Positions 15,690-23,729 of a stretch of DNA of 64,000 nt are shown here, piece after piece. A program made the position numbers and the translations under genes. The DNA is from Planococcus chinensis (GTDB lineage: Bacteria > Bacillota > Bacilli > Bacillales_A > Planococcaceae), in assembly GCF_020071995.1 (NCBI RefSeq), contig NZ_JABWTK010000003.1:62001-126000 (forward strand), in the 5' to 3' direction. The notes under the pieces are model-generated. The model was not told the origin of the DNA and ran no database searches. It saw only the letters and a program-made list of their open reading frames with translations. Each line of letters opens with the position of its first letter. The first letter of the stretch is position 1.

Positions 15690-16799
15690 ATGCGAAACAA
15701 TAAAAACATTCAACCGCGCAAAACTTTGAACTCAATTCAACCGTATTCTCCAGGCAAGCCGATCTGGGAAGTGCAAGAAGAATTGGGTCTGGATCGCGTG
15801 ATTAAGTTAGCTTCAAACGAAAATCCGCTTGGTCCTTCTCCAAAAGCGGTTGCAGCCATCCAGGCAAGCTTATCTGAATTAAACCGCTACCCGGATGCAG
15901 ATACTACTTCGATGAAACAATCAATCTCTGCTGCTTACGGGGTAACACCGCAGCAAGTGATTGCGACAAACGGCGCAGACGAACTGATTACGCTGGTATC
16001 CGAAGCGTTTTTGGAGCAAGGAGACGAAGTTATCGTTCCTTCTCCTTCTTTCAGCGAATATGATTTTGGCGCCCACATTATGGGAGCTTCTGTCGTACCC
16101 GTGCCATTTGCTGAAAACTTCCAGTTTGACGTAGAGGCTATTATTGCAGCGGTTACGGAAAAAACAAAGATCATTTATATTTGCACACCGAACAATCCGA
16201 CCGGCACCATCATTTCCAAAACGGATATTGAAAAGTTGCTGAATGCGGTATCTGATGTGCTAGTCGTCATTGACGGCGCATACAGCCATTTTGCAGATGC
16301 ACCAGAATACACGAATGGCATTGAATTTGTGAACGCTGAGTATCCAGTGCTTGTTCTTCAGACCTTCTCAAAAATCTACGGCATCGCCGGCATTCGCGTT
16401 GGTTTCGGCATTGCTCCGGAAGCAATCATTCAATCGATTTTAAAAGTGAAAGAGCCGTTTAACGTCAATGCCTTGGCGCAAGCTGCCGCTGTTGCTGCGA
16501 TTTCAGATGATGAACACGTGCGCGCTTCACAAGAAGCCAACAAAGCAGGGCGTGAACAGCTTTATGCCGCATTCACAGACCTCGGTTTAAACTATATTGA
16601 AAGCATGGCGAATTTTGTGCTTGTCCAAATAGGGACGGAAGGCGAAGAAATCTATAAAGCCTTGATGGCGAACGGCGTAATTGTGCGCTACGGAAAAACG
16701 TGGGGACTGCCGGATTATATCCGCGTCACCGTCGGAACGCCGGAAGAAAACGAATTCTTCATTAAGGTGTTAACAGGATTATTGGCGAAACAGGTATAA
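15690..16799 (+). CDS. hisC: Histidinol-phosphate aminotransferase
   Basis: A fold-type I PLP aminotransferase of the HisC group, converting imidazole acetol phosphate and glutamate to histidinol phosphate. Motifs are LASNENPLGPSP, NGADELI, TPNNPTG and TFSKIYGIAGIRVGFG with the PLP lysine. The usual DEAY segment reads DGAYSHF, and the PFNVNALAQAAAVAA and YGKTWGLPDYIRVTVG regions recall the HisC2/aromatic aminotransferase subgroup, so aromatic amino acid transamination is a second possible role. No other his gene is adjacent. GGAGGG precedes the ATG. Confidence 0.85.
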   Translation: MRNNKNIQPRKTLNSIQPYSPGKPIWEVQEELGLDRVIKLASNENPLGPSPKAVAAIQASLSELNRYPDADTTSMKQSISAAYGVTPQQVIATNGADELITLVSEAFLEQGDEVIVPSPSFSEYDFGAHIMGASVVPVPFAENFQFDVEAIIAAVTEKTKIIYICTPNNPTGTIISKTDIEKLLNAVSDVLVVIDGAYSHFADAPEYTNGIEFVNAEYPVLVLQTFSKIYGIAGIRVGFGIAPEAIIQSILKVKEPFNVNALAQAAAVAAISDDEHVRASQEANKAGREQLYAAFTDLGLNYIESMANFVLVQIGTEGEEIYKALMANGVIVRYGKTWGLPDYIRVTVGTPEENEFFIKVLTGLLAKQV

Positions 16800-16806
16800 G
16801 ATGAAG

Positions 16807-16834
16807 CTGCTTCCTTATGGGGAGCAGTTTTTTT
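16807..16834 (+). terminator. Intrinsic terminator of hisC
   Basis: CTGCTTCC pairs with GGGGAGCAG (one G-T pair) followed by seven T residues. Confidence 0.8.
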
Positions 16835-16935
16835 ATTATGGGAAATTCCTTGGATGATGCCGTGAAAAGCGTTTATCCTACCTGTGAAGCGGGAAGGTTT
16901 AGGGAAAAACCTACTAAACAAAGGATGAAGTTCAT

Positions 16936-17847
16936 ATGCGCTACGACTGTGTGATTGTCGGCGGAGGCCCTGCCGGGTTAAATGCTGCTTTAGTACTTGG
17001 ACGATCGAGAAGAAATGTGATTCTTTTTGATGATGACAGTGGACGCAATCTGGTAACTAGAGAATCTCACGGATTCATTACCCGCGACGGGATCCAACCG
17101 GAAGAATTCAAGCGCCTGGCACACAAAGATATTGCAAAATACGATTCTGTTGAAATAAAAGAAGAACGGGTAATGACGATTAACCGCGTTTCAGATACCC
17201 ATTATGAAATCACGACATCAGAAGGAAAAACCTATCACAGCATCAAAATCATCCTGGCAACAGGATTGCGGGAGCAGCAGCCCAATATTCCGGATATTGA
17301 AAAGTATTACGGAACGTCATTGTTCAGCTGCCCGTATTGCGATGGCTGGGAATTGCGCGATCAGCCGCTCGCTGTAATTGCCGACAAAAGTGTCTTTGAA
17401 TTGGCGAAAAAAGTCTATACATGGAGCAAGGACCTGATTGTCTTTACAAACGGCGAAGGACGGCTTGAGCTGAAAGACCGGGACCGGCTGGTTGCCAAAG
17501 GCATACAGGTGCGGGAAGAAGTCATTGATGGACTGGAAGGCGAAAATGGACAATTACGCAGCGTGAGACTTGAAGACGGCACGCTCATTGACCGAGTTGG
17601 AGGTTTTGTCACACCTCTATGGAGCCACAACGCACAGTTCGGGAAAGAATTGGGCTGTGAAGAAAATGAATACGGCGGCATTAAAACAGATGAGTATGGA
17701 CGTACCAATGTATGGAACGTCTATGCTGCTGGAGATGCATCTTTGATTGTGCCGGCTCAAGTAGTCATTGCAGCAGGAGAAGGAAGCGCAGCAGCAATCG
17801 GTGTAAACGGCGATTTGACAAACGAATATTTCGATTCTGAGGATTGA
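16936..17847 (+). CDS. Thioredoxin reductase-like FAD/NAD(P) disulfide oxidoreductase
   Basis: The N-terminal FAD motif VIVGGGPAGLNAALVLGRS, the redox dithiol CPYCDG (about residues 134-139) and the late FAD motif VYAAGDAS place this in the thioredoxin reductase family. The NADPH-binding part lacks the classical GGGDSA and reads PLAVIADKSVFELAKKVYTW, a divergence seen in TrxB-like proteins of uncertain partner (for example those that reduce bacillithiol or other disulfides). It may not be the housekeeping TrxB. At 303 residues it is normal in length. It is a single gene. Confidence 0.83.
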   Translation: MRYDCVIVGGGPAGLNAALVLGRSRRNVILFDDDSGRNLVTRESHGFITRDGIQPEEFKRLAHKDIAKYDSVEIKEERVMTINRVSDTHYEITTSEGKTYHSIKIILATGLREQQPNIPDIEKYYGTSLFSCPYCDGWELRDQPLAVIADKSVFELAKKVYTWSKDLIVFTNGEGRLELKDRDRLVAKGIQVREEVIDGLEGENGQLRSVRLEDGTLIDRVGGFVTPLWSHNAQFGKELGCEENEYGGIKTDEYGRTNVWNVYAAGDASLIVPAQVVIAAGEGSAAAIGVNGDLTNEYFDSED

Positions 17848-17853
17848 AAAAGG

Positions 17854-17882
17854 AAAGCTGTCTCTATTGGACAGCTTTTTTA
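17854..17882. terminator. Bidirectional intrinsic terminator
   Basis: AAAGCTGTC and GACAGCTTT arms, then T residues; the minus-strand gene's stop lies inside it. Confidence 0.8.
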
Positions 17883-18601
17883 GGTGGCCGGATGAAAAAT
17901 TTTTTCCATAGCCAATATTGGCCCAGAAATAACAGCAGTGCTGCCATGCCAAGATTAAGGTAGTACCAGATTCCATTTCCGAAAAAACTTAAAGGCGTAG
18001 TGGCTTGAGGCAATTGAGACAAATATAAATAATTGGAGCCGGTAAGCGGATTGATCATCAATCCAATAAGCAGGGCATACAGAACAAGCAAGCTGTATAC
18101 CAGGAACACGGAGCGGAACGTGATGGCTGAAGGTTTCCAAAGAGCTAAAAACAAACAAGCCCAGGGGATGGACATGTGATGGATGAAGAATTTCCAAAAA
18201 CGGAAATGCTGGTAATCATACGGCAATTCAGGAGTAATTAAGGTTAACAAAGCTGGAAAGACGCCGATGAAAAAAGACACTTGAATCCAGAATGGACGCA
18301 GAGTCACAAGGCCGATTAGCGCTGTGACAGAAGCGATTCCGCATAAATGGAGAGGGATATGTCCGCTGAAGCGCCAAACACCGCTGGAGATGGCCCAGGT
18401 TTGATAAGAGATTTCAGAAACGAAAAGAAGGATAAACAAAGTCCAGCGCAGCTGCAAGAAAAAAGAAGAGGATTCGCGAAGCTGTTTTTTTCTGGCCATT
18501 AAAAACACCAATCCGCTTGCTGCAATTGCAAGCATGACCAAGTGGCTAACAGAGAATGGCTGAAAAGCAGAAGTGGACGTCGCCCCAAACCAATTTTCCA
18601 T
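17864..18601 (-). CDS. YwaF-like TIGR02206 family membrane protein
   Basis: Seven hydrophobic helices and the conserved IPLHLCGIASVTALIGL segment mark the YwaF/TIGR02206 family of integral membrane proteins of unknown function. The YDYQHFRFWKFFIHHMSIPW stretch, with paired histidines, is also family-typical and could bind metal or haem (inference). Length (245) is normal. The terminator overlaps its 3' end. Confidence 0.8.
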   Translation of the reverse strand: MENWFGATSTSAFQPFSVSHLVMLAIAASGLVFLMARKKQLRESSSFFLQLRWTLFILLFVSEISYQTWAISSGVWRFSGHIPLHLCGIASVTALIGLVTLRPFWIQVSFFIGVFPALLTLITPELPYDYQHFRFWKFFIHHMSIPWACLFLALWKPSAITFRSVFLVYSLLVLYALLIGLMINPLTGSNYLYLSQLPQATTPLSFFGNGIWYYLNLGMAALLLFLGQYWLWKKFFIRPPKKAVQ

Positions 18602-18751
18602 GCTGTACCTCCTTTTTCAAGTGGATGATGTATGAAAAGTGTAGCATGTTGTTTATGCTTTCGTGCAGCTCTTTTTTGAGAGGAAATCTTTGCTTATTGG
18701 ATTGGGCATAAGTTAAACTTGACTCAATCGCAAGTCAGGAGGCGAATGTCC

Positions 18752-19051
18752 GTGGATCATGCAAACTCGTTGTCTTCCATCGCTTACATCGACACGGAAC
18801 GTTCAATTGAAGCGGGGGAAATGAAACTGGTGCACTTGGAGTATCACTTGCACTTGTATGAAGATACTTTGGTGGCGCCTACCGCGAAGTATAATTTGGC
18901 GAATGTTTGGGATATGTCCTATAAATCATTTTCCGAAGAAGCAAACTTATTGTATCTGCATACGCATCGTGGTGTGATAACTTACAAAGTGTATGAAGAC
19001 CCCGGCCAATTCGTGACAACTTTTAAAAAATTAAAAAATTCCAACTACTGA
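18752..19051 (+). CDS. Unrecognised 99-residue conserved-looking protein
   Basis: I do not recognise the family. The protein is soluble, with a central Leu/His/Tyr-rich stretch (LVHLEYHLHLYEDTLVAP) and a C-terminal Lys-rich end. The GTG at 18752 is chosen because AGGAGG (18737-18742) is nine bases away; the ATG at 18746 would be only three bases away. A clear ribosome site and terminator on either side make it a real gene. Confidence 0.55.
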   Translation: MDHANSLSSIAYIDTERSIEAGEMKLVHLEYHLHLYEDTLVAPTAKYNLANVWDMSYKSFSEEANLLYLHTHRGVITYKVYEDPGQFVTTFKKLKNSNY

Positions 19052-19082
19052 AGAAGACAGGCTCATCGCTTGTCTTCTTTTG
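19051..19082 (+). terminator. Intrinsic terminator
   Basis: AAGAAGACA and TGTCTTCTT arms with an 11-base loop and a short T run, overlapping the stop codon of the preceding gene by one base. Confidence 0.65.
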
Positions 19083-19113
19083 TGTTAAAATTTAGAAAAA
19101 AGGGGGCTGCTTA

Positions 19114-19287
19114 ATGGGGAATGACTACGCAATCGGTTGGGGGACACTGGCATTGATTAACGCAGGCATTGCACAAGGGAAAAATCGAAGCGGGCTCAAC
19201 TGGTTTTTATTGTCTCTTTTAATGGGCCCTCTTGCTACACTCGCATTGGTCGTTTTTGAAAAATTGCCTTATGAAGGGAGCGAATGA
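19114..19287 (+). CDS. Small membrane protein, 57 residues
   Basis: A short reading frame with AGGGGG nine bases upstream encodes an amphipathic N-terminal part (GWGTLALINAGIAQGKNRSG) and one hydrophobic segment NWFLLSLLMGPLATLALVV. This resembles small Bacillales proteins in which a Gly/Lys-rich turn precedes WFLLSLLLGP. Its TGA overlaps the next gene's upstream ATG (19284), which suggests coupling with the SnoaL-like gene. Function unknown. Confidence 0.55.
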   Translation: MGNDYAIGWGTLALINAGIAQGKNRSGLNWFLLSLLMGPLATLALVVFEKLPYEGSE

Positions 19288-19289
19288 AC

Positions 19290-19655
19290 ATGACAGAAAC
19301 CATTAACGTTGCAGATGAATGGGTGGATAAAGTCAATGCGAAAGATATTGAAGGCATGCTGGAACTGTCAGACCACAACATCGAATTGATGGGCCCCAGA
19401 GGTTCGGCCGTCGGGCATGATACATTAAGGCAGTGGGCGGAGGAATCCGGCATTCGTTTAAATACTGTCACTCGCTATGCAAAAGGCAATAAAGTGGTTT
19501 TTGAACAAGAAGGCACCTGGGAAGACCAAAACGGCCAAGTGACCGTGTTCACATTTATGGAGATTAAGAACGGCAAAGTGGTACGGATTTCGAGATTTGA
19601 TACGCTGGATGATGCATTTGGGGACAGTGGCTTAAAAGATGAAGACAAAGTTTAA
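19290..19655 (+). CDS. SnoaL/NTF2-like fold protein
   Basis: The 121-residue protein starts with a helix containing VADEWVDKVNAKDIEGMLEL and follows with strands such as IELMGPRGSAVGHDTLRQWAE and VVFEQEGTWEDQNG, the layout of the nuclear transport factor 2/SnoaL-like cone fold. Members are diverse enzymes and binders; a catalytic residue cannot be named. The ATG at 19290 is preferred to 19284 since AAGGGAG (19274-19280) lies nine bases away. It probably shares a transcript with the small membrane protein. Confidence 0.72.
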   Translation: MTETINVADEWVDKVNAKDIEGMLELSDHNIELMGPRGSAVGHDTLRQWAEESGIRLNTVTRYAKGNKVVFEQEGTWEDQNGQVTVFTFMEIKNGKVVRISRFDTLDDAFGDSGLKDEDKV

Positions 19656-19662
19656 GTGAAGG

Positions 19663-19694
19663 AAAGTGATTTCTGTAAATAGGAATCACTTTTT
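19663..19694 (+). terminator. Intrinsic terminator
   Basis: AAAGTGATT and AATCACTTT arms with a T run, after the SnoaL-like gene. Confidence 0.65.
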
Positions 19695-19703
19695 ATATTT
19701 GTA

Positions 19704-19731
19704 TGAAAAAACCGGCCAATTTGTTGGCCGG
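19704..19731 (-). terminator. Intrinsic terminator of the ribA-ribD-HAD operon
   Basis: On the minus strand CCGGCCAA and TTGGCCGG arms are followed by TTTTTT, just beyond the HAD gene stop. Confidence 0.8.
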
Positions 19732-19741
19732 GCTGATAAAA

Positions 19742-20314
19742 TTATTTAATTTCTTTCTGAATCAATTCCTGCAAATCCGCCCATTGTTTAATGCGCGGCA
19801 ATTCCACGTGGCGATTATAGGACTGGTCTTTCACCATTACTTTCAGCGAACCATGGGACAAGGTATCAACCACTGCCGGTTTGTCGTCAAAATAGTAATC
19901 GAGCTGCAGCTCCTCGATGATGTGCACTTTTTCTGCATCTTTCATGCCGCAGTAAAATCGGTCATCATGCACCGGAAAGCCTTGTTGTTTCAGCCAAATT
20001 TTCGTGTTCTCCCCATGTTTGGCCGGACGGGCCGTTATGTAGAAGATTTCATGGCCTTCCCGGTCCAGCTGCTGAAGCAGTTCAACAGCGCCCGGGTAAG
20101 TAGGGCAGTCGGTGTAATACAGTTCATCCAAAACACTGTTCCACATGTCCGACCCTTCTTTGTCGGACATGCCAAAAAGTTCATGGATTTCCACGCGGTC
20201 AAGGGCATGGAACAGGTCAATGGCCACTTCACGTCCCAGTTTTTGCTGGTACAACTGAAAAGCGTATTCACGCAAGTTGATCAAGGTATCGTCAATATCA
20301 AATCCGAATCTCAT
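19742..20314 (-). CDS. HAD-superfamily 5'-nucleotidase-type phosphatase
   Basis: Motif I is FDIDDTL at residues 5-11, motif II is the Thr in YITARP (about 91-95), and the acidic motif IV is YYFDDKP (about 138-144). This matches the NT5C/YqfW group of 5'(3')-nucleotidases. It is the third gene of an operon with ribA and ribD and its ATG overlaps the ribD end by 17 bases, with AAAGGAG just upstream. The riboflavin pathway needs a phosphatase for the RibD product, usually a HAD protein encoded elsewhere, so this is a position-based candidate. Confidence 0.8.
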   Translation of the reverse strand: MRFGFDIDDTLINLREYAFQLYQQKLGREVAIDLFHALDRVEIHELFGMSDKEGSDMWNSVLDELYYTDCPTYPGAVELLQQLDREGHEIFYITARPAKHGENTKIWLKQQGFPVHDDRFYCGMKDAEKVHIIEELQLDYYFDDKPAVVDTLSHGSLKVMVKDQSYNRHVELPRIKQWADLQELIQKEIK

Positions 20315-21413
20315 CGCTAAACTCCTTTTTCACGGGATACCCAGTAAACCTGAAGTCTTTCCCGATTTTCAAAAACTCCCCGTCTTCCAGTTCCACCGCT
20401 TGCTTCATCAGCTCGAACCCGGAACCTTCCAGGAAAGTCGGGGCGTTTTTGCCCCCGATTAATTTCGGTGCAAAATACAACACTACTTTATCGATCAAGC
20501 CGTTTTCCAGAAATGCGGCATTGATGGTTCCGCCGCCTTCGATAAACAGGGAAGAGATGGATCTCTCTCCAAGGATGCGGACGACATCCGGGATATCGGT
20601 GCGCTGTTCTCCGCTGGTCTCAATAATAGTAATGCCTAATGCTTCGAGGCGGGCGCGTTTTTCAGCATCGTGCTGCTTGCTGGTGAAAATCCACGTATCT
20701 GCCAAATTATCTGTTACGACTTTGGCATCCAAAGGAATCCGCAGCTTGGAATCCAGGACAATGCGGAGCGGATGGCGTCCGTTTGGAATCCGAGAAGTCA
20801 ATTCCGGATCGTCCGCAATCACGGTACCGACACCTACTAAAATGGCCCGGTTTTCACTGCGCAGCATGTGGACATCCCGGCGTGCATCTTCCGAAGTGAT
20901 CCATTTGCTGTCCAGCGTATGCGAAGCGATTTTGCCGTCTAAAGTAGAAGCTGCTTTCAAAGTCACAAACGGCTGTTGAGTCACAATGAATTTATTAAAG
21001 ACTTCGTTCATTTTCCGAGATTCTTCTTGCCGGATGCCAACGATGACTTCAATGCCGGCTTCCTCAAGCATCTTGACACCGTTCCCGGCAACAATCGGAT
21101 TAGGGTCCAGTGTGGCAACCACAACTTTTTTCAGACCGGCTTCAATGATAGCGAGTGCACAAGGGCCGGTGCGCCCATGGTGAGAGCAAGGCTCCAATGT
21201 GACATAAATCGTTCCGCCGCGTGCAGCTTCGCCGGCCATCCGGAGCGCGTGAATCTCAGCATGGGGCTCGCCGGCTTTCAAGTGGGCGCCGATGCCGACA
21301 ATGCGATTGTCATTGACGATGACCGAACCGACAAGCGGGTTTGGGTCTGTCTGGCCTTTCATGGTTTTTGCATTATTCAAGGCCAAGTCCATATAAAATT
21401 CATGGTTTGGCAT
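20298..21413 (-). CDS. ribD: Bifunctional diaminohydroxyphosphoribosylaminopyrimidine deaminase/reductase
   Basis: RibD deaminates and then reduces the RibA product in riboflavin synthesis. The N-terminal cytidine-deaminase-like domain has the zinc site HAEIHAL (His near 51) and PCSHHGRTGPC (two Cys near 76 and 85). The C-terminal reductase domain has LKAASTLDGKIA and the FIEGGGTINAAFLE NADPH motif. ATG at 21413 has AAGGAGG nine bases upstream; a 38-codon extension upstream has no ribosome site. It overlaps the ribA 3' end by 14 bases, so translation is coupled. Confidence 0.93.
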   Translation of the reverse strand: MPNHEFYMDLALNNAKTMKGQTDPNPLVGSVIVNDNRIVGIGAHLKAGEPHAEIHALRMAGEAARGGTIYVTLEPCSHHGRTGPCALAIIEAGLKKVVVATLDPNPIVAGNGVKMLEEAGIEVIVGIRQEESRKMNEVFNKFIVTQQPFVTLKAASTLDGKIASHTLDSKWITSEDARRDVHMLRSENRAILVGVGTVIADDPELTSRIPNGRHPLRIVLDSKLRIPLDAKVVTDNLADTWIFTSKQHDAEKRARLEALGITIIETSGEQRTDIPDVVRILGERSISSLFIEGGGTINAAFLENGLIDKVVLYFAPKLIGGKNAPTFLEGSGFELMKQAVELEDGEFLKIGKDFRFTGYPVKKEFSDEIRI

Positions 21414-22161
21414 GAACAGCGTCCTCCTTATCTCCCAAATGGCCCGAACGATTGATCTTGGTTTGCAGGTACTTGGCGTTGTACTCCGATTCGTCTCCCC
21501 ACAACGAAATGCGGCCAGCAATTTCAAGGTCTGAATTTTCTAAAGCCGAAATCTTTTTTGGATTGTTTGTCATTAACGTTACCGGTTTAGTGCGCAGCGA
21601 TTTCAATACGGCAATTGCATCGTCGTAATTGCGGGAATCGTCGACAAAGCCGAGGCTTTCATTGGCTTCGACGGTATCATAACCATTTTCCTGAAGCACA
21701 TATGCCATGGCTTTGCTGAACAATCCGATTCCACGGCCTTCGTGGTTCGCCAAGTAGAATAAGGCGCCTGATCCGTGGTCAGCAATCTGCTGCATCGACT
21801 GCTTTAATTGGAATCCACAGTCACAGCGTTTACTGCCGAAAATATCGCCTGTATGGCAAATAGAGTGCATGCGGATCAACGCGTCTTCGCTGTTTTCAAA
21901 ATCACCATATACCAATACGCTTGATTGCTGATATTCGGCCAGATTGGCAGAAGACAGCTTTTCAATGATGGTTTCATAATCGCTCGTCACTTCGTCTTGT
22001 TTCAACCAGCAATACCACTGGAACACAACGGTTTCTCCGTGTAAATTCACTGGCAGCCGGATGGGGCCGACAACATAAATTGCTTCATTGCCCATTTGAA
22101 TCAAGTCAATTTTATCTTTTAGCACATCGAACACTTTTGGTTCAAGTTTGATTGGTGTCAT
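21400..22161 (-). CDS. ribA: GTP cyclohydrolase II
   Basis: GTP cyclohydrolase II opens the imidazole ring of GTP at the start of riboflavin synthesis. The zinc motif SICHTGDIFGSKRCDCGFQL (three Cys near residues 98-111) and the catalytic ANHEGRGIGLF segment are present. In B. subtilis RibA is fused to DHBP synthase; here the 253-residue protein is the stand-alone cyclohydrolase, so DHBP synthase must be elsewhere. There is no FMN riboswitch between this gene and its promoter. The ATG lies eight bases after GGGGG. Confidence 0.9.
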   Translation of the reverse strand: MTPIKLEPKVFDVLKDKIDLIQMGNEAIYVVGPIRLPVNLHGETVVFQWYCWLKQDEVTSDYETIIEKLSSANLAEYQQSSVLVYGDFENSEDALIRMHSICHTGDIFGSKRCDCGFQLKQSMQQIADHGSGALFYLANHEGRGIGLFSKAMAYVLQENGYDTVEANESLGFVDDSRNYDDAIAVLKSLRTKPVTLMTNNPKKISALENSDLEIAGRISLWGDESEYNAKYLQTKINRSGHLGDKEDAVHAKP

Positions 22162-22204
22162 TGTAATTCCCCCTGTTTGAAGAGTCTATTTAAATCATGA
22201 AGTT

Positions 22205-22233
22205 ATTATACTACAATTGGTTACTAATAGTAA
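22205..22233 (-). promoter_or_regulatory. ribA promoter with inverted repeat over the -35
   Basis: TATAAT (complement at 22205-22210) lies 17 bases from TTACTA (22228-22233), which is part of the perfect 13-base dyad TTACTAATAGTAA at 22221-22233. A similar dyad lies at the sugar ABC promoter (8016-8028). Confidence 0.45.
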
Positions 22234-22278
22234 GTAATTGATTCGAAAGTTCAGCATTCTCTTACTAATTATCCTCTA

Positions 22279-22294
22279 GATAATAATTATTATC
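22279..22294. promoter_or_regulatory. Fur/PerR-like palindrome upstream of ferritin
   Basis: GATAATAATTATTATC is a perfect 16-base palindrome of the Fur/PerR/Zur operator type, between the divergent ribA and ferritin genes. It is about 70 bases upstream of the ferritin -35, so it may act at a distance or on another start site. Confidence 0.45.
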
Positions 22295-22363
22295 AATTGC
22301 AAGTTTGAGGACGGGAATTTATTTGATTTTAATTCTCAATTAAAAATTATTTTCTCATGTGTT

Positions 22364-22392
22364 TTGCAATGGATTATGGGGTATGGTATAGT
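22364..22392 (+). promoter_or_regulatory. Promoter of the ferritin gene
   Basis: TTGCAA (22364-22369), 17-base spacer, TATAGT (22387-22392), 46 bases before the ATG. Confidence 0.6.
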
Positions 22393-22437
22393 GTCTACAT
22401 TAGAATGATTATAAATAAGAAAACGGAGGGATTTCTC

Positions 22438-22935
22438 ATGTTACCACAAAAATTAACGATGGCATTAAATGACCAATTCAATAATGAATTACAAGCTTCT
22501 CATGCCTATACCGCAATGGCGGCGTACTTTTCGAAAAAAGGGTATCATGGATTCGCCAATTTCTATTTGATTCAATCCCGTGAAGAACACCAACATGCGA
22601 TGAAATTTTACGATTACCTTGTGACGATGGACGAAAAACCGGTGCTTCAAGCATTGGCGGAACCTAAAAATGATTATGTAAATGCCATGGACGTTCTTCA
22701 AAGTTCATTGGCGCAGGAGAAAGATGTAACAAGCAATATCTATGCACTGGTTACACTTGCAGACGAGCTGCAGGAACATTCCACTTTATCGTTCCTGGAT
22801 TGGTTTATCGAAGAACAAATGGAAGAAGAAAAAATGTTCCGCGATATTATTGCACGAATGGCCCATATTGAAGAAGGCGGAGAATATTTCTTGAAAATGA
22901 ACGACGACTTCGCAGAACGCAGATTGGAAAATTAA
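22438..22935 (+). CDS. ftnA: Non-haem ferritin
   Basis: Ferritin oxidises Fe(II) at its di-iron centre and stores it as ferric mineral in a 24-mer shell. The four-helix pattern has an early Glu-rich helix (NNELQASHAYTAMAAYF), the SREEHQHAMKFYDYL helix with EEH ligands, and a later ADELQEHSTLSFLDWFIEEQ helix. The 165-residue length is normal. ATG at 22438 has GGAGGG nine bases upstream. It is followed by the FetAB exporter genes, a pairing that suggests control of excess cytosolic iron; the gap of about 60 bases contains only a weak hairpin. Confidence 0.88.
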   Translation: MLPQKLTMALNDQFNNELQASHAYTAMAAYFSKKGYHGFANFYLIQSREEHQHAMKFYDYLVTMDEKPVLQALAEPKNDYVNAMDVLQSSLAQEKDVTSNIYALVTLADELQEHSTLSFLDWFIEEQMEEEKMFRDIIARMAHIEEGGEYFLKMNDDFAERRLEN

Positions 22936-22997
22936 TTAGCTTAAAGCAGCACACGGCTGACTGTGTGCTGTTTTGTTTTTAAAAGGAAGTGAAAAGA

Positions 22998-23729
22998 GTG
23001 CCAATTCAATATAAACCTGCTGTCCATTTCAATCATGTGAGTTATTCTGCAGGCGATACCCATATATTAAAGGAAATTACAGGATCCTTTCCGGCAGGCA
23101 AAATCACCACGTTGGTGGGTCCATCTGGAGCAGGGAAAACGACGCTATTAAAATTATGCAACGGTTTGCTGTCGCCGGATACGGGAGAAATTTATGTGAA
23201 AGATCAGCCGATTGACAATATTGAACCGGTCGAGCTTCGCCGCCTTATCGGAATGGCTTTGCAAAGTGCCCCAATGATCAGCGGCACGGTTTATGACAAT
23301 TTGGATTTGCCGCTGGAGCTGCAAGGGAAGAAACTGCCGGAACAAGAGGCATTGGCGTTGCTGCATGATGTCGGGCTTGAGGCAGACCTTATCCGCCGCA
23401 ATGTAAAAGATTTATCGGGCGGGCAGCGCCAGAAAGTTTCCATCGCCCGTACCCTGGTCAACAAACCGGAAGTGCTGCTGCTGGATGAAATCACTTCTTC
23501 ATTGGACCGGACTTCTTTAAAGGAAATAGAAGAGCTGATTGTGAAAATCAACCAAAAATACGGCACCACGATTATTTGGATCACCCACAACCTGCAGCAA
23601 GCCATGGAGATCGGCGACTACACGTGGGTTATGATGGCCGGTGAAGTGATTGAAACCGGTGAAAGCGAATTGCTGGTCAATCCGGCGAATGACAAAGTTA
23701 AACGGTTTGTAAGGGGGGAAGCCGGATGA
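22998..23729 (+). CDS. fetA: FetA-type ABC transporter ATP-binding protein
   Basis: An ABC ATPase with Walker A GPSGAGKTT, signature LSGGQRQKVSIART and Walker B VLLLDEIT, plus the switch ITHNLQQA. It overlaps fetB by four bases and pairs with a UPF0014/FetB permease, as in the E. coli FetAB (YbbLM) system that exports iron under oxidative stress. GTG at 22998 is chosen because AAGGAAG ends eight bases before it; an in-frame GTG at 22989 sits inside that site. Confidence 0.82.
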   Translation: MPIQYKPAVHFNHVSYSAGDTHILKEITGSFPAGKITTLVGPSGAGKTTLLKLCNGLLSPDTGEIYVKDQPIDNIEPVELRRLIGMALQSAPMISGTVYDNLDLPLELQGKKLPEQEALALLHDVGLEADLIRRNVKDLSGGQRQKVSIARTLVNKPEVLLLDEITSSLDRTSLKEIEELIVKINQKYGTTIIWITHNLQQAMEIGDYTWVMMAGEVIETGESELLVNPANDKVKRFVRGEAG

